Source: Candidatus Borreliella tachyglossi (GTDB lineage Bacteria; Spirochaetota; Spirochaetia; Borreliales; Borreliaceae). Taken from it: a DNA stretch of 64,000 nt. Both the position numbers and the translations under genes were made by a program. Of the stretch, positions 51,538 through 60,344 are shown one piece after another. The notes under the pieces were generated by a model. That model made no database searches, had not been told where the DNA came from, and saw only the letters and a list, made by a program, of their open reading frames with translations. Location: the NCBI RefSeq assembly GCF_003076595.1, contig NZ_CP025785.1, positions 774,398-838,397 on the forward strand, given 5' to 3'. Every line of letters begins with the position of its first letter. Positions within the stretch are counted from its first letter, which is position 1.

Positions 51538-52264
51538 TCAATATTCCTTTCTTTAAGCTTTGTCCGCCATCAATAAAAATGACTTCGCCTGTGATAAATT
51601 TTAATCTAATTAGAAAATTTATTGTTTTTAATATATCGGATGGCTTTCCAAATTTGAGCAATAAGTTCCTTTTTTTAAGGTTATTATTAAGTTTGATTCC
51701 GGAACTTTTTATTATACCTGGTGCGATGCCATTTACTTGAGTATCTGGGGCTCCTTCGTATGCTAAGGCTTTTGTAATCTCAAAGAGTAACTTTTTAGAT
51801 AAATTATATTCAAAATAATTTTTATTATAATAGGATATGCTTGAATCTAGGATATTTATGATGCTTGAGTTTTTAAGTTTTTGTTTTAAAAATTGTTTTC
51901 CAAGTTCAAGTGCTGATAAGCTATTTATTTGTAAATTATTGCGAAATCGTTCGTCATTAAAATTTTCTAGAGTACTTTTTTCAAAAATTGACGCATTGTT
52001 TATTAATACATTTATCTGATTATTTATGCTTAAATCCAATGCCTTGCTGAATAGTTTGTTATTATTATTTCTTAAAAAATCATGTTTGATCGATTTTATA
52101 TGGTTGCCCAGATTTTCTAGCTTTGTTGTTTCATTTTCATTGGAACAGTATGTAAAAATTATGTTAAATCTTGTGCTTAAAGATTTAACCAATATTTTTC
52201 CTATTTTGCTTGTTCCAGCCGTGATTAATATGGTTGTTGAATAAGTTTTTACTATTTTTGACAT
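51527..52264 (-). CDS. Short-chain dehydrogenase/reductase
   Basis: SDR enzymes reduce or oxidise small carbonyl or hydroxyl compounds with NAD(P)H. The 245-residue protein has a modified N-terminal cofactor motif (ITAGTSKIGKILV, with Ala where Gly is common), VLINNASIFEKSTL, serine in NILDSS, and the catalytic YxxxK as YNLSK. The last third (GLAP-like NGIAPGIIKSSG and FLIRLKFITGEVIFIDGGQSL) is typical. Pteridine reductase/FolM-like and FabG-like members share these features; substrate is not identifiable. It is divergent from clpP2 across 62 bases. Confidence 0.85.
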   Translation of the reverse strand: MSKIVKTYSTTILITAGTSKIGKILVKSLSTRFNIIFTYCSNENETTKLENLGNHIKSIKHDFLRNNNNKLFSKALDLSINNQINVLINNASIFEKSTLENFNDERFRNNLQINSLSALELGKQFLKQKLKNSSIINILDSSISYYNKNYFEYNLSKKLLFEITKALAYEGAPDTQVNGIAPGIIKSSGIKLNNNLKKRNLLLKFGKPSDILKTINFLIRLKFITGEVIFIDGGQSLKKGILNGI

Positions 52265-52326
52265 TGGAAAACCTTTTGTTTTTAATTATAATAGATATCA
52301 TTATATTTTTTTGAAAAGGTAAGTTT

Positions 52327-52914
52327 ATGAACGTGAAAGATGTGGCTCTGCAAGCAGAGAATCAAGCATTAGAGTTTGCATTAAAGAGTAGAGCAATAGT
52401 TATTACAGGCGAGATTAATAAGAATACTTCTAGGTTATTTCAGGAAAAGATATTGTTTTTAGAGGCATCAGATTACAAGAAGCCTATATTTGTTTATATT
52501 GACTCAGAGGGTGGAGACATCGATGCTGGGTTTGCTATTTTTAACATGATAAGGTTTGTTAAGCCTAAAGTGTTTACAATTGGAGTTGGGCTTGTAGCTA
52601 GTGCTGGTGCTTTAATCTTTTTGGCTGCAGATTGTAAGAATAGATTTTCATTGCCTCATGCAAGGTATCTGTTGCATCAACCTTTAAGCGGTTTTAAAGG
52701 AGTTGCTACAGATATTGAGATTTACACAAATGAACTTAATAAACTCAAAAGAGAGCTTAATGAAATTATTTCAAAAGAAACGGGACAAGAACTTTCTAAA
52801 ATAGAAAAGGATACTGATAGGGATTTTTGGTTAAGTAGTGAAGCTGCAATGAAATATGGTCTTGTCTTTAAGATTGTTGAGACTAGATTTGAATTTGAAA
52901 AATTTCTTTCTTAG
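52327..52914 (+). CDS. clpP2: ATP-dependent Clp protease proteolytic subunit (second paralogue)
   Basis: ClpP forms the protease chamber fed by Clp ATPases. The 195-residue protein keeps the catalytic triad: Ser in GVGLVASAGALIF, His in HARYLLHQP and Asp in KDTDRDFWLSSEAAMKYG. The sequence around serine (ASAG instead of ASMG) and the short N-terminus mark it as a divergent paralogue; Borrelia has another ClpP elsewhere. An AAGG site lies seven bases before ATG 52327. The 3' end overlaps the start of the lipoprotein gene in another frame. Confidence 0.92.
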   Translation: MNVKDVALQAENQALEFALKSRAIVITGEINKNTSRLFQEKILFLEASDYKKPIFVYIDSEGGDIDAGFAIFNMIRFVKPKVFTIGVGLVASAGALIFLAADCKNRFSLPHARYLLHQPLSGFKGVATDIEIYTNELNKLKRELNEIISKETGQELSKIEKDTDRDFWLSSEAAMKYGLVFKIVETRFEFEKFLS

Positions 52915-53620
52915 TATTCTTATTCTGGGCTGTAGGCTACCTAAAACGGATTTTAGCATTTTGGAGTTTAGTGTTGTAAGCCCTTCTCAGCATATTACTT
53001 CTTTAAACTCATTATTAGATGCTAGCTATAATTTTTTTTTGTCAGATTTTGATTTAGTGATTATTAAGAACTTAAATAATAAGGAGGAGTTAGATTTAAT
53101 TAATAACAAGGTTTCATTTGGAAGTTTTAAAAATGCATATTTTATTAGTCAAAACAAAAGATATTCTATTAGCATCCTTGCCAAAGAAATGGTTAGGGTT
53201 CAAATTTTAAGTTACATTGAAGGACTTTATGAGCAGAGATTAGGTGTAGTTGTTGATTTTGCGTTTAAAGGTCATAATTACGGAATTGTTATTTTTAATT
53301 TTAGTGAGGAAATATCTGCTGATTTGGATATTTCCATAGTTGAGGATCAGATAGCATATTTAAATTATAAATATGAAAATTTGCTTTTTATCTTAAATAA
53401 GCTAGAGCTTGTTTTATTAGATGTAGTTATTAGGAGTGGGTTTTTTAGCTTAGTGCATGATTCAATGAGTCAAATGCATATAATTAATAATATTAATTAT
53501 AGAGTTTATTCTAATTTTCAAGCTCAAATATCTCTTTATACTTTAATATATGTTCTTTTAAGCTATTTATATGATAGTTCTTCTATAGATAATTTTCCAA
53601 AGAGCATTATTATTAAATGA
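52889..53620 (+). CDS. Predicted lipoprotein of unknown function
   Basis: I do not recognise a family. A TTG start at 52889 (or 52895) gives MNLKNFFLSILILGC, a short signal with lipobox LILGC, so the mature protein is a lipoprotein of about 229 residues. Longer in-frame starts inside clpP2 spoil this signal. The mature part is mixed alpha/beta (FDLVIIKNLNNKEEL, then FGSFKNAYFISQNKRYSI, then FKGHNYGIVIFNFSEEI). It overlaps clpP2 by 26 bases, with no clear ribosome-binding site, so its translation is probably coupled to clpP2. Location in inner or outer membrane is unknown. Confidence 0.7.
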   Translation: MNLKNFFLSILILGCRLPKTDFSILEFSVVSPSQHITSLNSLLDASYNFFLSDFDLVIIKNLNNKEELDLINNKVSFGSFKNAYFISQNKRYSISILAKEMVRVQILSYIEGLYEQRLGVVVDFAFKGHNYGIVIFNFSEEISADLDISIVEDQIAYLNYKYENLLFILNKLELVLLDVVIRSGFFSLVHDSMSQMHIINNINYRVYSNFQAQISLYTLIYVLLSYLYDSSSIDNFPKSIIIK

Positions 53621-53640
53621 ATTTTTCAAATATTTAGTTC

Positions 53641-53670
53641 TTGACATCATTATTTTATATATTATATGAT
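53641..53670 (+). promoter_or_regulatory. Promoter of tRNA-Leu
   Basis: TTGACA (53641-53646), 18-base spacer, TATGAT (53665-53670). Transcription would start about 53677, just before the tRNA at 53681. Confidence 0.8.
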
Positions 53671-53680
53671 TACTAACAAT

Positions 53681-53764
53681 GCCGAAGTGGTGGAAGTGGT
53701 AGACACACAGGACTTAAAATCCTGAGGAGGAAACTCCGTACCGGTTCAAGTCCGGTCTTCGGTA
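53681..53764 (+). tRNA. tRNA-Leu (anticodon UAA)
   Basis: Class II tRNA of 84 bases. Acceptor GCCGAAG pairs with CTTCGGT, the anticodon arm is AGGA-CTTAAAA-TCCT with anticodon TAA, a long variable arm (GAGGAGGAAACTC) follows, and the T arm contains GGTTCAAGTCC. CCA is not encoded. It reads UUA, the most used leucine codon in so AT-rich a genome. Confidence 0.96.
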
Positions 53765-53765
53765 T

Positions 53766-54641
53766 TCAAAACTCCTTTAGAGGCATTTTTATAAGCTCAA
53801 TCATTCTGCTTATCCAGATTCCTGTGATGAATAGAATGATTGAGAGTATAAAGAATGCTGGAGTAGGTTTTAAATTAAGAGTTGTTATGATAAATAGCAT
53901 CTGTAATGTTGAGCCTAATATTAGACCTGTAGATAAATAAAGAAATTTGAGAAGATGTTTGTCTATGGATTTCTTAATAATCAGTATTGCAACCCCTGTA
54001 CCTATTATTGTAGATATTCCAAATATTGTGCATAGCATTATATGAGGTTGTGAGACAATATTGATAATTTCTTTATAAGTTCCAAGGCTTAAGAGTATTA
54101 GTGAGCCTGAGATTCCTGGTAGAATCATTGCAGATCCACTTATGATTCCTGAGTTAGCAATTAATAGATAATATTCAATTGATTTTTTGTCCTTGTACTT
54201 TGAGATATCCAATGATATGTTATAAGTTCTAATCATTAAGATAGTAAGTATAGTTAAAAACCCTATTAAGAATAAGAAATATTTTATAGCTTTATTATTT
54301 TTATCAGTGTTTTCTTGTATGTATATTTCCTTTTTTAAGGTAAATATGCTTCCTATAATTAATCCTAAAAAAAATATACTCAAATATGCTTCTTTCATTG
54401 CTCCATCTAAAATGTAGTTTTTAAGCACTTTTGCAAGTAGTATTATTGAGGTTAATATTCCAAGTGATAGTATTGCAAGAAAAGTTGTGTTTTCTTTTAA
54501 GTTTTTAAATTTTATTAAATTTGCAGATGAATATATTATTTTATAGTAGATTCCTAGTGTTAAAGCTAATGTTCCACCTGAGACACCCGGAAGTATGTTC
54601 GCAAAACCAATTAATAAACCCTTTATATAAATGCTAATCAT
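53766..54641 (-). CDS. DUF368 membrane protein, probable polyprenyl-phosphate transporter
   Basis: DUF368 proteins (PopT) were recently linked to return of undecaprenyl phosphate across the membrane for reuse in cell-wall synthesis. The 291-residue protein has about eight spans and both half-repeat signatures: GFANILPGVSGGTLALTLG near the N-terminus and GSAMILPGISGSLILLSLG in the middle, an internal duplication typical of the family. Its stop lies one base after tRNA-Leu on the other strand. The family assignment is good; the transport role is taken from other bacteria. Confidence 0.85.
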   Translation of the reverse strand: MISIYIKGLLIGFANILPGVSGGTLALTLGIYYKIIYSSANLIKFKNLKENTTFLAILSLGILTSIILLAKVLKNYILDGAMKEAYLSIFFLGLIIGSIFTLKKEIYIQENTDKNNKAIKYFLFLIGFLTILTILMIRTYNISLDISKYKDKKSIEYYLLIANSGIISGSAMILPGISGSLILLSLGTYKEIINIVSQPHIMLCTIFGISTIIGTGVAILIIKKSIDKHLLKFLYLSTGLILGSTLQMLFIITTLNLKPTPAFFILSIILFITGIWISRMIELIKMPLKEF

Positions 54642-54690
54642 AATGTTTTAAGATGCGTGTAGTTAATGAACGTAATATTGTATCAGATCT

Positions 54691-55020
54691 CTATCTCTCA
54701 TCACCATTGCCATGAATGGTACCGTTCTCATGCCTTTTTTGTAATTTTTCTAGATTAGTAATGGCAACGTCTTCAAGCGTTATTCCAAGATTATTGCTTA
54801 AATTTGAAATATACCATAACACATCGCCAAGCTCTTTCTTAATTGACAATAGATATTCATCGTCAAGTATGTAATCCTTGTCGCGGCCTAATTTTTTTAT
54901 TTTTTCAATAACTTCACCTGTTTCTCCAGCAAGACCTAGTGTTGTTAGAATTAACTCTTCCTTTTTGTTTTTATATTTAGCAGTTTTTTTAGCCTTTAGT
55001 TGGTATTCGTTTAACTCCAT
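54691..55020 (-). CDS. MazG-like nucleotide pyrophosphohydrolase
   Basis: MazG-type proteins hydrolyse NTPs or dNTPs to monophosphates and guard the nucleotide pool. The 109-residue all-alpha protein has the metal-binding acidic helices LGLAGETGEVIEKIKKLGRDK and SIKKELGDVLWYISNLSNNLG. It is a single-domain short member, like phage-type and RS21-C6-like proteins, and not the two-domain E. coli MazG. Which nucleotide it acts on is not known. It is divergent from the M23 peptidase gene. Confidence 0.85.
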   Translation of the reverse strand: MELNEYQLKAKKTAKYKNKKEELILTTLGLAGETGEVIEKIKKLGRDKDYILDDEYLLSIKKELGDVLWYISNLSNNLGITLEDVAITNLEKLQKRHENGTIHGNGDER

Positions 55021-55132
55021 AACTGAAGTTATTGTAATACAGTTTACTACTATTTACAAGTTTGTCTATTATTTCTTTTTTTTTAAATTTTTATTATATT
55101 TAGCTCAATACATATTAATTGGAGTTCTATTT

Positions 55133-56020
55133 GTGAGTAAGTTAACTCTGTTATTAAAAATTATCTTTTGCTTTCTACAGTTTAACTATATTTACTCTTA
55201 TCCTGAGATAAAAAATTTCTCCAATAAAGATCCTATTTTTTCTGACCTTAGGGCAAAAATTTCTAAATATAATAAAAAAGAAAATGTTCCTTTATTTATT
55301 TATTCATATAAAGTTAAAGAAAATGATACTTTTTTTAAGATTGCAAATAAGGTAAACGGCTGGCAAGCTAGTATTTCTACGATTAATTTATTAGATTCGC
55401 CTTTCGTAAAGGCAGGACAAGAAATATTGATTCCTAGTAAAAGAGGTCTTTTTGTTCTTGATAATAAGGAACATAGATTTAATAATTTACTTTTAGCTAC
55501 AAGAGATTTAGCAAAATCTGAAAAGATAAAAGTTAGAAGAGATAATAAGATCTATGAGTTTTATTTTTTTGATTCTGTTAAACAGCCGGATTTAAGTTTT
55601 TTCTCAAGTACAGAAATGCTTTTCTTTCTAAACTCCGATTTTATTTTTCCCTTAAAAAGATTTATTGTTAGCTCTGATTTTGGATTAAGAGCAGACCCTT
55701 TTACTGGTAGAGAAAGTTTTCATACAGGAATAGACCTTGCAGCACCAATGGATTCTTTAGTTTTTTGTACATCTTATGGCGTTGTAATTGTAGTTGACTA
55801 TAATGATATTTATGGAAACTTTGTTGTGGTTGAACATAAAAACAATATTAAGTCTCTTTATGGGCATCTTAATTCTTATATTGTAAGCAAAGGAGATGTT
55901 TTACGAACAGGAGATATTATTGGCAGGGTAGGTCAAACTGGCCGTTCAACAGGACCTCATCTGCATTTTGAAATATTGAAGAAAGATACTCCTACTAATC
56001 CTATTAAGATTCTGAAGTAG
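55133..56020 (+). CDS. Secreted LysM and M23 peptidase-domain protein
   Basis: The roughly 295-residue protein has a signal peptide (LTLLLKIIFCFLQFNYIYS), a LysM domain (SYKVKENDTFFKIANKVNGW to KAGQEILIPSKRG) for glycan binding, and a C-terminal M23 domain with complete zinc motifs HTGID and HLHFE and the SDFGLRADPFTGRESF turn before them. M23 enzymes cut peptide cross-links in the wall. With intact ligands it is probably active and not just an EnvC/NlpD-type activator. The GTG at 55133 is chosen because GGAG lies about nine bases upstream; a longer open frame reads back into mazG and is not credible. Confidence 0.9.
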   Translation: MSKLTLLLKIIFCFLQFNYIYSYPEIKNFSNKDPIFSDLRAKISKYNKKENVPLFIYSYKVKENDTFFKIANKVNGWQASISTINLLDSPFVKAGQEILIPSKRGLFVLDNKEHRFNNLLLATRDLAKSEKIKVRRDNKIYEFYFFDSVKQPDLSFFSSTEMLFFLNSDFIFPLKRFIVSSDFGLRADPFTGRESFHTGIDLAAPMDSLVFCTSYGVVIVVDYNDIYGNFVVVEHKNNIKSLYGHLNSYIVSKGDVLRTGDIIGRVGQTGRSTGPHLHFEILKKDTPTNPIKILK

Positions 56021-56209
56021 ATAATTAATTATTTTAGTAATATATAGGAGGTATCCTTACTATATTATAATCATTCTTATTTGGTAACTTAATTAGATCA
56101 TACATAAAGAGATAAATTTTTGCCACATTTTGATTAAACTTTTTACTTAATATTGTATCTAATTAATATAATTACTTTTATATATATTTTTTTTAGGATC
56201 AAAAATATA

Positions 56210-56243
56210 CAGTATAAAAAAATTGATATATCTTTTTATACTG
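56210..56243. terminator. Inverted repeat between convergent genes, likely bidirectional terminator
   Basis: CAGTATAAAAA (56210-56220) and its exact complement TTTTTATACTG (56233-56243) around a 12-base loop. It lies in the 270-base gap between the M23 gene and rrp2, which converge. The stem is AT-rich, so it is only moderately stable. I see nothing else in this gap. Confidence 0.5.
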
Positions 56244-56290
56244 AGTATTAATTAATAATAAGATTTTGTATTCCAAGTTAAAGGGTTGGT

Positions 56291-57646
56291 TTAGTTCATA
56301 TTGTACTCTGTTATTTTATTGTGCAGAGTTTTTCTGCCTATTTTTAATATTTCAGCACATTTGCTCTTGTTGTGGTTAGAATGCAGGAGTGTTTGCTTAA
56401 TAATTTCTCTTTCAGCTTCTTTTAGGCTTATTCCTATCGGGAGTGTTATTTTTACAATTTGGTTTTTATTATTTTTAATTTTGAGTGGCAAGTCATCTTT
56501 TACAATTTGTTTTCCCTTAGATAATATAAGAGCACTTTCAAGTACATTTTTGAGTTCTCTAATATTGCCTGGCCAATCATAGGCATAAAGAGCTTTTAGT
56601 GCATCATTAGATAGGCTTTTTTCTTCTCTATTATTTTCACTTGCAACACCTTTAATGAGTATGCCTGTTAGATGCTGTATGTCATCCTTTCTCTCTCTTA
56701 AGGGTGGAATATTAATGTTTATTATATTTAGTCTATAAAATAAGTCTTCCCTGAACCTTCCTTTTTGAATTTCTTCTTCAATATTTTTGTTTGTGGCTGT
56801 TAATAGTCTAATATCAACCTGCATAGTGGTCTCTCCTCCCACGCGCTCGAATGTCTTATTTTGAAGAACTCTTAGCAGTTTTGCTTGAACCTCAGGTGAT
56901 ATTTCTACTATTTCGTCCAAGAATATTGTTCCCTTATTTGCAAGTTCAAATCTACCTTTCTTTTGAGATATGGCACCTGTAAACGCGCCTTTTTCATGAC
57001 CAAAAAGTTCACTTTCAAGTATGCTTTCAGACAATGCAGCACAGTTTACTTTAATAAATGGCTTATCGTTTCTATTTGATAAGTCAAATATAGCATCTGC
57101 GATTATTTCTTTGCCAACCCCGCTCTCTCCAGTTATTAGGACAGATGCTTTTGATTTTGCAATTTTTTTTACAAGTTCCAAAATCTTTTGCATGATAAGA
57201 GATTTGCCAAGAACATCTTCATAATAGCTTAAATCTTTTCTGATTATAATATTTGATGTGGATGTGTTTCCATGTATTTTTTCACTTTGCCTGTTTAAGG
57301 CTCTCTTTATTATTAGTAAAAGTCTTTCAAGATCGACTGGTTTTGTTAGAAAATCATAAGCACCTTCTCGCATAGCATCAACTGCCGAATCAACGGTACC
57401 ATGAGCTGTGAGAATAATGAAAGGTATACTTGAATTTTTATCTTTTACGATTTTTAATAATTGTTCGCCTGATATTTGAGGCATTCTTAGATCAGAGATT
57501 ATGATATCAATCTTTTCATTCTCAATTGTTTCAAGAGCTTCTTCTCCATCACTAGCAGTAAATACAAAATATCCCTCCTCCTCAAGATAAGTTGCGATTC
57601 CTTCTCGTATGTTTTTTTCATCATCTGCTACAAGTACCTTACTCAT
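56291..57646 (-). CDS. rrp2: NtrC-family response regulator Rrp2
   Basis: Rrp2 is the sigma-54 (RpoN) enhancer-binding protein that in B. burgdorferi activates rpoS and so the genes needed for mammalian infection. The 451-residue protein has a receiver domain with the phosphorylated Asp52 (DIIISDLRMPQ), the AAA+ domain with Walker A GESGVGKE, the sigma-54 loop ELFGHEKGAFTGA and Walker B GTIFLDEI, and a C-terminal Fis-type helix-turn-helix (NHNKSKCAEILKIGRKTLHNKI). All key residues are present. Its start overlaps the hk2 stop by eight bases. Role in this species is inferred from B. burgdorferi. Confidence 0.96.
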   Translation of the reverse strand: MSKVLVADDEKNIREGIATYLEEEGYFVFTASDGEEALETIENEKIDIIISDLRMPQISGEQLLKIVKDKNSSIPFIILTAHGTVDSAVDAMREGAYDFLTKPVDLERLLLIIKRALNRQSEKIHGNTSTSNIIIRKDLSYYEDVLGKSLIMQKILELVKKIAKSKASVLITGESGVGKEIIADAIFDLSNRNDKPFIKVNCAALSESILESELFGHEKGAFTGAISQKKGRFELANKGTIFLDEIVEISPEVQAKLLRVLQNKTFERVGGETTMQVDIRLLTATNKNIEEEIQKGRFREDLFYRLNIININIPPLRERKDDIQHLTGILIKGVASENNREEKSLSNDALKALYAYDWPGNIRELKNVLESALILSKGKQIVKDDLPLKIKNNKNQIVKITLPIGISLKEAEREIIKQTLLHSNHNKSKCAEILKIGRKTLHNKITEYNMN

Positions 57647-58799
57647 TTTCTAAACATCCTTCAATTAGCATTTTGCCTATGTTTAATTGTGGGAGTGTAA
57701 TTGTAAAAGTTGTTCCTTGTGTATTTTTACTTTCCACAAAAATTTCACCTCCGTGTTCTTTTATTATTTTATAAGAAATAGTAAGACCTATGCCACTTCC
57801 TTTCTCTTTTGTACTGAATTGAGGTTTAAATATTTCGTCCTTTGTTTCATTCTTGATTCCATCCCCGTTATCTTTTATGTTAAGGTATATTTTATCTTCA
57901 TTCTCATAGGTAGAAATGTCTATTTTTTTGATTTTTTTATTTGATTCAAGTAGTGCTTCTTCTGCGTTTTTTACTATGTTTATTATTACTTGTCTGAGTA
58001 GTTTTTCATCGATTAATACAGGACTTACTTTTTTAAGATTGAGTAGCAGTTTAATAGCTTTATTCTCTAATTCTGGATTCAATAAATTGTATACACTTTT
58101 TATAATGGCAGTGATGTCTTTCTTTTTTGGGATTATTTTTATTGGTCTTACTGTTAATAAAAAATCGGTTACAGTTTTATCCATTCTATTTATTTCTTCT
58201 TTTATTATTTTAAAATAATTATCTGCTTTAGTGCTTTTGATGCCCTGTCTATCTATTTCTTTTTTTAGTAACTGTAAGTTTATGTCAATTGCACCTAGCG
58301 GGTTTTTAATCTCATGTGCAATATTTCTTGCATGCCTTGTAAAAGCAGCTAAAGCCTCAGCTCTTCTGAAAAGTTCCTCTTTGCGTTTTTTATCTTGAAT
58401 ATCTTCGATTAAAATAATATTTCCTTCAAGTTTTTTTTCTCGAACGTAAGGCATAAATGATATTTTGATGTATATATTTGTTGAAATTTGAACCTCAGAT
58501 CCTATTATTTTGTCTTCATTTTGTGCAAGTTCTTCTATTAAATTTGTTAGGGTTGGAATTTGAATATCGTTAAGGGTTTCTAGTTTGGAGTCCGGACTTA
58601 GAGCCAGAATTTGAAATAGCATTTTGTTTAAATAAATTATGTGGTTAAGCTTATCAAGTACCAGAATCCCTTCATTGATGGATGCGAAAATTCCATCGTA
58701 TATTTCTATTTTTTTATAGATATCTTGAATAAATTTAAGTTTCTGCTCATTTGATAGTTTATTTAATTTAGTTAAGGCTTTTTTTAAAAAATTACTCAT
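57639..58799 (-). CDS. hk2: Sensor histidine kinase HK2
   Basis: HK2 is the cognate kinase of Rrp2. The 386-residue protein has no membrane span, so it senses a cytoplasmic signal. A PAS-like domain occupies about residues 35-130 (FASINEGILVLDKLNHIIYL), then the HisKA domain with the phosphorylated histidine in ARNIAHEIKNPLGAID, then the HATPase domain with N-box VIINIVKNAEEAL, G1 IKDNGDGI and G2 GSGIGLTI. Its ATG shares one base with the holB stop (TAATG) and its own stop overlaps rrp2, so three genes are translationally coupled. In B. burgdorferi, HK2 is not strictly needed for Rrp2 activation. Confidence 0.95.
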   Translation of the reverse strand: MSNFLKKALTKLNKLSNEQKLKFIQDIYKKIEIYDGIFASINEGILVLDKLNHIIYLNKMLFQILALSPDSKLETLNDIQIPTLTNLIEELAQNEDKIIGSEVQISTNIYIKISFMPYVREKKLEGNIILIEDIQDKKRKEELFRRAEALAAFTRHARNIAHEIKNPLGAIDINLQLLKKEIDRQGIKSTKADNYFKIIKEEINRMDKTVTDFLLTVRPIKIIPKKKDITAIIKSVYNLLNPELENKAIKLLLNLKKVSPVLIDEKLLRQVIINIVKNAEEALLESNKKIKKIDISTYENEDKIYLNIKDNGDGIKNETKDEIFKPQFSTKEKGSGIGLTISYKIIKEHGGEIFVESKNTQGTTFTITLPQLNIGKMLIEGCLENE

Positions 58800-59842
58800 T
58801 AATCCTCGTAATTTAGCATTAGGTTTTCTATTATTAGTTTTTTGTTTTGATTATAGGGGCTATATTTTGAAATATGCTTTATATATTCCAACCTCTTTAA
58901 GTAAGTGTTAATCTCTAAATTTTGGTTTAAAAATTCGTATCTAAGTTGACTTGCAAGTTCTCCTAAGAATAATTTGAATGCGTTTTCATCTTTTATAAAA
59001 TTAAATGTGTCAAGATTAAACACGCCTTGCTTCTCTTTGATTATATTTAGCATTCGCTTTACTTCTTCTTTGAGTCTCTGGTGTTCTTTGCTATATAATG
59101 AGTTGAAATATTCTTCAGTTGTGAATTCATCATTTTGCTTAAAGATTGTTTTAAATTTTTTAATCTCAAAATCTCTATCTTCTTTTATAAATTTGTAGAC
59201 TCTTAGTCTTGAGAGTATTGTTTTTGGAATTTTATTTTTATTCCTTGTTGTTAAAATAAAGTAAATGTTTAAGGGAGGCTCTTCTAGTATTTTCAGTAAT
59301 GCATTGTAAACATTGAATGATAAATTTTCAATTTCATTGATATAGATTACCTTTCTTTTATTCTTCTCTGAGAATGCCCAAGATTGAATTTTTCGAATGT
59401 CATTAATGGTAATATTGAAGCTTATGTCTTTAATTATCTCTTCGATTCTTTTTGCAAGCTCTGATTTGGTGGGCTCGTTAAATTCGTTTTTATAGTAAAT
59501 ATCATTAATAAAATTAATATTCTTTTCTATTTTTTTTAAATTCTTGTCATTGCTGAAATTGTACTTAGTGAAAATAATATTTTTTACATATTCTAGATAT
59601 TGATTTATAACGTTAACCGAAGCTACATTAAGATATGCCTTAGCTTCGGTTATGTTAAGACTTGAGAGAATTAGTAGATTTGGATTTGTTAAAGTTTTTG
59701 TGTTTAGAATTTTCTTTGCAAGTTCAACTGCACTTATCTTTTTATAAGAGAATCTCTCGCCCCAAAAAAGTATTGCATTTGGCAGGTTTCCTTTTTCGTA
59801 TTCATTGATTATTTCTTGAGCTATTTTGGGCAATATTTCCAT
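58799..59842 (-). CDS. holB: DNA polymerase III delta-prime-like subunit
   Basis: Delta prime is part of the clamp loader. The 347-residue protein has a degenerate Walker A (ILFWGERFSYKKIS, lacking GKT), as is normal for delta prime, a Walker B-like VIYINEIENLSFNVYNALLKILEEPP and the sensor region ILTTRNKNKIPKTILSRLRVYKF, in which the clamp-loader SRC motif reads SRL. No zinc-binding cysteines are present, unlike gamma/tau. It was sometimes annotated as dnaX-like. Placement between cvpA and hk2 is conserved in Borrelia as far as I recall. Confidence 0.82.
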   Translation of the reverse strand: MEILPKIAQEIINEYEKGNLPNAILFWGERFSYKKISAVELAKKILNTKTLTNPNLLILSSLNITEAKAYLNVASVNVINQYLEYVKNIIFTKYNFSNDKNLKKIEKNINFINDIYYKNEFNEPTKSELAKRIEEIIKDISFNITINDIRKIQSWAFSEKNKRKVIYINEIENLSFNVYNALLKILEEPPLNIYFILTTRNKNKIPKTILSRLRVYKFIKEDRDFEIKKFKTIFKQNDEFTTEEYFNSLYSKEHQRLKEEVKRMLNIIKEKQGVFNLDTFNFIKDENAFKLFLGELASQLRYEFLNQNLEINTYLKRLEYIKHISKYSPYNQNKKLIIENLMLNYED

Positions 59843-59855
59843 AAGGTTGTTTCTC

Positions 59856-60344
59856 CTACTGTATTGGTGATATTTTGAAAAAGTAGTTTATTCCGGGATT
59901 GAGATATTCAAGAAATTTACTCCCTTCTAAAAAATATGCAGGGTTAAAAATTTGTTGTGAATGAATTATGTAAACTACAATTGCAATTATTCCAAAGGCT
60001 TCAAATAAACCAAGTATTAGTCCAAGTATTCTATTAAAGAATACTAATTGGAGATGACTTATTATTGATTCGACTAAAGATTGTAATATTAAAAATCCTA
60101 TGTGTATTATTAAAAAAAATACTAGCAGTGCTTGAATATAGGATAAGTCAAGAATGGGTGATATAAATGCTTGAAAAGCATTGGTCTTGTTGTAGAGTAA
60201 GAATATTAAAGTAAAGACCTCAACAAATCCACTAATTTCTTTGATAAAACCTCTTAAAAATCCCCTAAGTCCCATTGATATAAAAATTATTATTATTAAT
60301 ATATCGGCTATACCAGCTATTTTAAGAGGATCATGAGCTAACAT
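59856..60344 (-). CDS. CvpA family membrane protein
   Basis: The 162-residue protein has four membrane spans and the CvpA pattern: [35 protein letters not shown], with the Gly-rich [12 protein letters not shown] turn. CvpA was first named for colicin V production in E. coli; its general role is unclear and linked to envelope integrity. It overlaps murG by seven bases and precedes holB by 13, so it is part of the murG-cvpA-holB-hk2-rrp2 series. Confidence 0.85.
   Translation of the reverse strand: MLAHDPLKIAGIADILIIIIFISMGLRGFLRGFIKEISGFVEVFTLIFLLYNKTNAFQAFISPILDLSYIQALLVFFLIIHIGFLILQSLVESIISHLQLVFFNRILGLILGLFEAFGIIAIVVYIIHSQQIFNPAYFLEGSKFLEYLNPGINYFFKISPIQ

Noticed and set aside
52856-52888. 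Upstream ATG start for the lipoprotein gene
   Set aside because: It lies inside clpP2 and adds basic residues before the signal. TTG 52889 gives a clean lipobox.
54878-55132. 85 extra N-terminal codons on the M23 peptidase gene
   Set aside because: They run antisense through mazG and would bury the signal peptide. GTG at 55133 has a ribosome-binding site.
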